Shown: one piece after another, positions 55,649-64,000 of the stretch
How positions within the stretch are numbered: the first letter of the stretch is position 1
How the letters are laid out: every line of letters begins with the position of its first letter
From: Diaphorobacter aerolatus
GTDB taxonomy: Bacteria > Pseudomonadota > Gammaproteobacteria > Burkholderiales > Burkholderiaceae_C
DNA: 64,000 nt
Assembly (NCBI RefSeq): GCF_014489535.1
Contig: NZ_CP060783.1
Coordinates: forward strand, 2,418,001-2,482,000
Direction: 5' to 3'
Notes under the pieces: generated by a model
Told to the model about the DNA's origin: nothing
Seen by the model: only the letters and a program-made list of their open reading frames with translations
The model's database searches: none
Program-made: the position numbers and the translations under genes

Positions 55649-56248
55649 ATGACAAACAACACCCCCACCACCTCCCACGACAACGCGCAGGATTCATCCC
55701 CAATGCATGCCACGCGGCACTCCACCGGTTTTTTTGCACGTCTGGCGCGGCTGGTTCGCCATCGACTCGCCGAGGGCTCACTCTCACGCGTGCTGCCCGA
55801 TGATGTGAGCGAGCGCCTCGCGCAGCGCGTGACGGCCAGCGAACAACGCCACACCGGGCAGATCCGCATCTGCGTCGAGGGCGGCCTGCCGCTGTCCTAT
55901 ATCTGGCGTTCGGCCGGTGCCCGTGAGCGCGCGGTGACCCAATTCGGCAAGCTGCGTGTCTGGGATACCGAGCACAACAATGGCGTGCTGATCTACCTGC
56001 TGGTGGCCGAACACGCGATTGAAATCGTCGCGGATCGCGGCATCGCACGCAACGTCGATCCCAAAGTCTGGCACGCCGTCATCGCCCGCATGCGAGAGCA
56101 ATTCCGCGAAGGGCACTACGAAGACGGCCTGACCGAGGCGATTGCCAACGTTTCGGCCGCACTGGTTGAACAATATCCCGCCAATCCGGACGCTTTACAG
56201 CGGCACGCGAACGAACTGCCGGACACGCCCATCGTGATTCGCACCTGA
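55649..56248 (+). CDS. Second TPM-domain protein
   Basis: 199 residues starting 17 bp after the first TPM gene. The region DVSERLAQRVTASEQRHTGQIRICVEGGLPLSYIW ... AVTQFGKLRVWDTEHNNGVLIYLLVAEHAIEIVADRGIARNV is a TPM domain without a signal peptide or membrane helices, so it is likely cytosolic or peripheral. It completes the lemA-TPM-TPM operon and is followed by a terminator. Confidence 0.88.
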   Translation: MTNNTPTTSHDNAQDSSPMHATRHSTGFFARLARLVRHRLAEGSLSRVLPDDVSERLAQRVTASEQRHTGQIRICVEGGLPLSYIWRSAGARERAVTQFGKLRVWDTEHNNGVLIYLLVAEHAIEIVADRGIARNVDPKVWHAVIARMREQFREGHYEDGLTEAIANVSAALVEQYPANPDALQRHANELPDTPIVIRT

Positions 56249-56285
56249 TGGTCTGAACGGTTGAGACTGCGAGCACCCCAAAGGC

Positions 56286-56320
56286 AAAAAGCCGCTTGAT
56301 TCCTCAAGCGGCTTTTTTTG
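56286..56320. terminator. Bidirectional terminator between the lemA and atp operons
   Basis: A 14-bp perfect stem (AAAAAGCCGCTTGA and its inverse) with a TTCC loop followed by a T-run. It lies between convergent operons and has A/T tracts on both sides. Confidence 0.92.
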
Positions 56321-56362
56321 CGCGCGCCATCAGGATGACGCATTGCGGTGGCGGGGGGTGGT

Positions 56363-56779
56363 TCAGCGCTTCTGGCGGAACTTGCGCAGCGCGGCGATCT
56401 GTGCGGCCATAACGGCCAGCTCGGACTGGGCGCGGGCCAGATCGACTTCGCTCTTGGCGTTCTTGAGCGCTTCCTCGGCGGCATTGCGGGCTTCCTGAGC
56501 CTTCTGATCGTCCAGATCCTTGCCGCGAATCGCGGTGTCGGACAGAACGGTCACGCGGTCGGGTTGCACTTCCAGAATGCCGCCGGCCACGAAGACGAAT
56601 TCCTCGTCTCCATTCGGCAGTTCGATGCGAACGGAACCGGGCTTGATGCGGGTGATCAGCGGCGTGTGCCTGGGCAGAATGCCCAGTTCGCCGGCTTCAC
56701 CGGGCAGCGCAACGAAGCGTGCCTCGCCGGAGAAGATCGATTCTTCGGCGCTGACCACATCGACTTGGATGGTGTTCAT
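56363..56779 (-). CDS. atpC: F0F1 ATP synthase subunit epsilon
   Basis: 138 residues from ATG 56779, with AGGAG seven bases upstream. N-terminal beta-sandwich ([42 protein letters not shown]) and a two-helix C-terminal end ([34 protein letters not shown]), which regulates the rotor. Last gene of the operon. Confidence 0.97.
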   Translation of the reverse strand: MNTIQVDVVSAEESIFSGEARFVALPGEAGELGILPRHTPLITRIKPGSVRIELPNGDEEFVFVAGGILEVQPDRVTVLSDTAIRGKDLDDQKAQEARNAAEEALKNAKSEVDLARAQSELAVMAAQIAALRKFRQKR

Positions 56780-56878
56780 GTTGGGCTCCTGGAAAAGGGA
56801 TGGAAAGAGGCTTGTTCGGTGATGGCAGATGGCTGACGGGTCGTGTATCCACCCATCGGCCAGCCTGAGCATCAGCGT

Positions 56879-59169
<2,291 letters not shown>

Positions 59170-59190
59170 GATGGATGTTCCTCGTCCGGA

Positions 59191-60749
<1,559 letters not shown>

Positions 60750-60791
60750 GACTCTTTCCTTCAATCTTTGGTTAGCCGGGTCCTCGCCGCA

Positions 60792-61334
60792 TCACGCAGT
60801 GAGGGCTGCTTTCATTTGTTCCAGGCGGGCCTTGACCGAGGTGTCAAGCACCTCATCACCCACGACAACACGCACGCCACCGATCAGCGACTCATCGGTC
60901 TTTTCAGACAGATTGAGCTTGCGGCCGAAGCGCTTTTCGAGCGTGCTGCCGAGATCAGCCAAGGCAGCGGCGTCCATTGGAAACGCGCTGTAGACCAGCG
61001 CGTCCGAGGATCCCTTGCTGTTGTTGACCAACGAGCGGAACTGGGCTGCAATTTCTGGCAGCACGGTCACGCGGCCGTTGTCGATCACGGTACGCAGGAA
61101 GTTCCTGGCGATTTCCGGCAGGTCGGAACCTGCGACGGAGGTGAACACACCGAACAATTGCTCGGAAGTCACCTTCGGGTTATCGGCCAGCGAGCGCATC
61201 TGAGGGTTGGCGGCAATCGCCGCCAGCTTTTCCGCCCAGTCAGCCGCAACGCCCGTATCAGAGCCTGCAATGTTCTTGCAGGCCTTGAACAGCGCTTCGG
61301 CGTAAGGGCGGGCAATGGTGGCGAGTTCTGCCAT
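60792..61334 (-). CDS. atpH: F0F1 ATP synthase subunit delta
   Basis: 180 residues, [21 protein letters not shown] at the start and [28 protein letters not shown] at the end, the standard delta pattern. It binds the top of F1 to the b stalk. Confidence 0.98.
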   Translation of the reverse strand: MAELATIARPYAEALFKACKNIAGSDTGVAADWAEKLAAIAANPQMRSLADNPKVTSEQLFGVFTSVAGSDLPEIARNFLRTVIDNGRVTVLPEIAAQFRSLVNNSKGSSDALVYSAFPMDAAALADLGSTLEKRFGRKLNLSEKTDESLIGGVRVVVGDEVLDTSVKARLEQMKAALTA

Positions 61335-61344
61335 GGTTGCTCCC

Positions 61345-61815
61345 TTACAGCTCGGTCTTCAGACGGTTCAACAGATCCGCATGAACGCCAGCGTTGACTT
61401 CCTTGCGGAGAATCTGCTCGGCTCCCTTGACGGCCAATGCCGCCACCTGCTCACGCAAGGCTTCACGGGCTTGAATCGACTGCTGTTGGGCTTCGGCCTG
61501 CGCGGCGGCGACAATCTTGTTGCCTTCTTCCGTAGCGCGTGCTTTTGCCTCTTCAATGATGGCCTGCGCGCGACGCTCGGCATCGGCCAGGCGTGTAGCA
61601 GTTTCGTTGCTGGCCGCAGCCAATTCCTTCTTCACGCGCTGGTCGGCAGCGGCGAGTTCGGTTTTGGCCTTGTCGGCAGCAGCGAGACCATCAGCGATTT
61701 TCTGGGCTCGTTCATCCAGTGCCTTCGCGATCGGGGGCCACACGAACTTCATCGTGAACAGCGCCAAGATCAGGAAAACAATGGCCTGAACGAACAGGGT
61801 CGCATTGATACTCAC
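61345..61815 (-). CDS. atpF: F0F1 ATP synthase subunit b
   Basis: 156 residues: one N-terminal membrane helix ([25 protein letters not shown]), then a long charged helix rich in Ala, Glu, Lys and Arg that dimerises as the peripheral stalk. Lies 10 bp before atpH. Confidence 0.98.
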   Translation of the reverse strand: MSINATLFVQAIVFLILALFTMKFVWPPIAKALDERAQKIADGLAAADKAKTELAAADQRVKKELAAASNETATRLADAERRAQAIIEEAKARATEEGNKIVAAAQAEAQQQSIQAREALREQVAALAVKGAEQILRKEVNAGVHADLLNRLKTEL

Positions 61816-61850
61816 GGCAACACCTTTCTATCTAGGGCGTTGATCGGAGC

Positions 61851-63038
<1,188 letters not shown>

Positions 63039-63061
63039 TCAATTAATCAAACAATCAGTTC

Positions 63062-63518
63062 TTACCTGCCGGATCGCAACAACAGTGCAACCCAGTAAGC
63101 CTTCATAGTGACAACCATGCCGATCAGCAAGGCCAGCCAGTTCACGCCCGGAACGATCCGGGGCGCGGCCACCAGCATGGCCACCGTCAGCAAAATCTTG
63201 ACCAGTTCCCAGCCAAAGAGCCCAACCATGGCACCCCGGCTGAACCGCGCCCGCGAGCCAAACCTCGCGCAAACACCAGCGACGGTATCACCACGGCCAG
63301 CGCGCCATATGCCACCGAGTACGCAATATGCGACTTCGAGGACACCAGCCAGGCCAGCAGCACGGCAACCGCCCCACCAGCACCTGCGCCACGACGATCC
63401 ACCAGATGGAAAACGTCTTGTGCCGCTTGCGCCATTCCCGCGCTTCGTGCGCAGTCAGGGGCTTGAAATCGGAATCTTCAATCTCAGCTTCAGTCCCGGG
63501 CGTCATGTCATTCTTCAT
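63062..63518 (-). CDS. atpI: ATP synthase protein I (frame broken twice)
   Basis: Starts MKNDMTPGTEAEIEDSDFKPLTAHEAREWRKRHKTFSIWWIVVAQVLVG. It then changes frame near 63373 (missing G in a GGGG-type run) to AVAVLLAWLVSSKSHIAYSVAYGALAVVIPSLVFARGLARG, and again near 63248, ending in GAMVGLFGWELVKILLTVAMLVAAPRIV and a stop at 63062. Reconstructed length about 152 residues with four membrane helices, the AtpI norm. It assists c-ring assembly and is the first gene of the atp operon. Confidence 0.88.
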
Positions 63519-63795
63519 TCGGCGACGTCCATGTGACAGACTAAAACTTTAACAAAGCTCTTGATTATAAATAGAAACCCGCACCGGTAGACGGCTGGCA
63601 CCCCGTTTCTTGCATTCTCGAGGCGTCGCCCTGCGTGCTGTCGCCGTCAACCAACGACTGCACCAGATTGTTAAAACAGTGCTTGCCAAAGTCCCAAAAC
63701 CCTGCTTTGACGTAGGTCATGCAGGGAGCTTGAGATTTTGCACAATGCCCTTACATGATGGTGACACTCCAATCACAAAGCACGAGTAAACCACC

Positions 63796-64000
63796 ATGAC
63801 CACTGAAACCGTCACCCAAACCCCCGATCCGCGCAAGGAATCCCTGATCGAATACCCGTCCCAGTTCCCCATCAAGGTGATGGGCCTGAACGTCGATGGC
63901 TTCGTGAATGCGGTGACCACGGTCGCACGGGAGTTCGACCCCACCTACGACGCCAGCACCGTCGAGCTGCGCAACAGCAAGGGTGACAAGTACATGGGCG
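63796..64000 (+). CDS. YbeD/DUF493 family protein, N-terminal part (runs off the window)
   Basis: 68 codons visible from ATG 63796: SLIEYPSQFPIKVMGLNVDGFVNAVTTVAREFDPTYDASTVELRNSKGDKYMG matches the small ACT-like DUF493/YbeD family, usually followed by lipB. Divergent from the atp operon over a 277-bp region that must hold both promoters and shows no other feature. Confidence 0.92.
   Translation, partial: MTTETVTQTPDPRKESLIEYPSQFPIKVMGLNVDGFVNAVTTVAREFDPTYDASTVELRNSKGDKYMG

Overview
The window is a GC-rich bacterial chromosome segment. It is most consistent with Betaproteobacteria, order Burkholderiales, probably Comamonadaceae. The reasons are the complete atpIBEFHAGDC operon with a divergent YbeD-family gene, two Bug-type (TctC) tricarboxylate-binding proteins, DUF6152/DUF6644-type proteins, a two-domain membrane-anchored cytochrome c5-like protein and a palindromic intergenic element of a kind I associate with this order. 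No 16S gene or species-specific marker is present, so genus is not claimed.

Layout. (1) 1-4.7 kb: the end of a sensor histidine kinase, its response regulator, a Roadblock/LC7 protein and malate synthase G. (2) 5.2-20.6 kb: one long, tightly coupled (repeated ATGA overlaps) exopolysaccharide operon. It encodes WecB, a BcsB-like periplasmic protein, an NfrB-like glycosyltransferase with a C-terminal MshEN c-di-GMP-binding domain, an NfrA-like outer-membrane TPR protein, two AlgJ/AlgX-like SGNH proteins, an AlgI/DltB-like MBOAT, a carrier protein, a DltA-like adenylating ligase, an AlgF-like protein and an acyl-CoA dehydrogenase. A convergent Tat lipoprotein of DUF4434 type follows. I read it as a c-di-GMP-controlled ManNAc-containing glycan synthase, related to the phage N4 receptor (NfrA/NfrB) pathway, combined with a Dlt/Alg hybrid acylation module. 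It is the best candidate here for an undescribed system. (3) 21.8-27.6 kb: ordinary accessory genes (metallophosphoesterase, CWC protein, tautomerase, MFS exporter, YafJ-type amidotransferase, SDR, small membrane protein). (4) 27.8-35.5 kb: a seven-gene minus-strand catabolic operon (two MaoC-like hydratases, two Bug proteins, class III CoA-transferase, rhodanese, FAD monooxygenase) divergent from an IclR regulator with tandem operators.

(5) 35.6-43.9 kb: an 8.2-kb genomic island in tRNA-Arg(CCG), bounded by a 17-bp direct repeat. It carries a P4-type integrase, an AlpA-like regulator, an HUH Rep-like endonuclease, a resolvase-like protein lacking its catalytic domain, an OLD-like ATPase-TOPRIM protein overlapping a DNA adenine methylase (a putative defence pair) and several unknowns. 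The interior is visibly richer in AT than the chromosome. (6) 44.1-50.9 kb: TetR regulator and an RND efflux operon. (7) 51.1-56.3 kb: cytochrome c, a 523-bp composite palindromic element, two small genes, and lemA with two TPM-domain genes. (8) 56.4-63.5 kb: ATP synthase operon. (9) 63.8 kb to the end: the start of a YbeD/DUF493 gene.

A caution on data quality: about 17 frame disruptions occur, nearly all explained by one base missing from a short run, and many lie in genes that should be intact (atpA, atpI, acrB, glcB). The pattern points to sequencing indels rather than to wholesale gene decay. I therefore give such genes as single reconstructed coding regions and state where the frame breaks.
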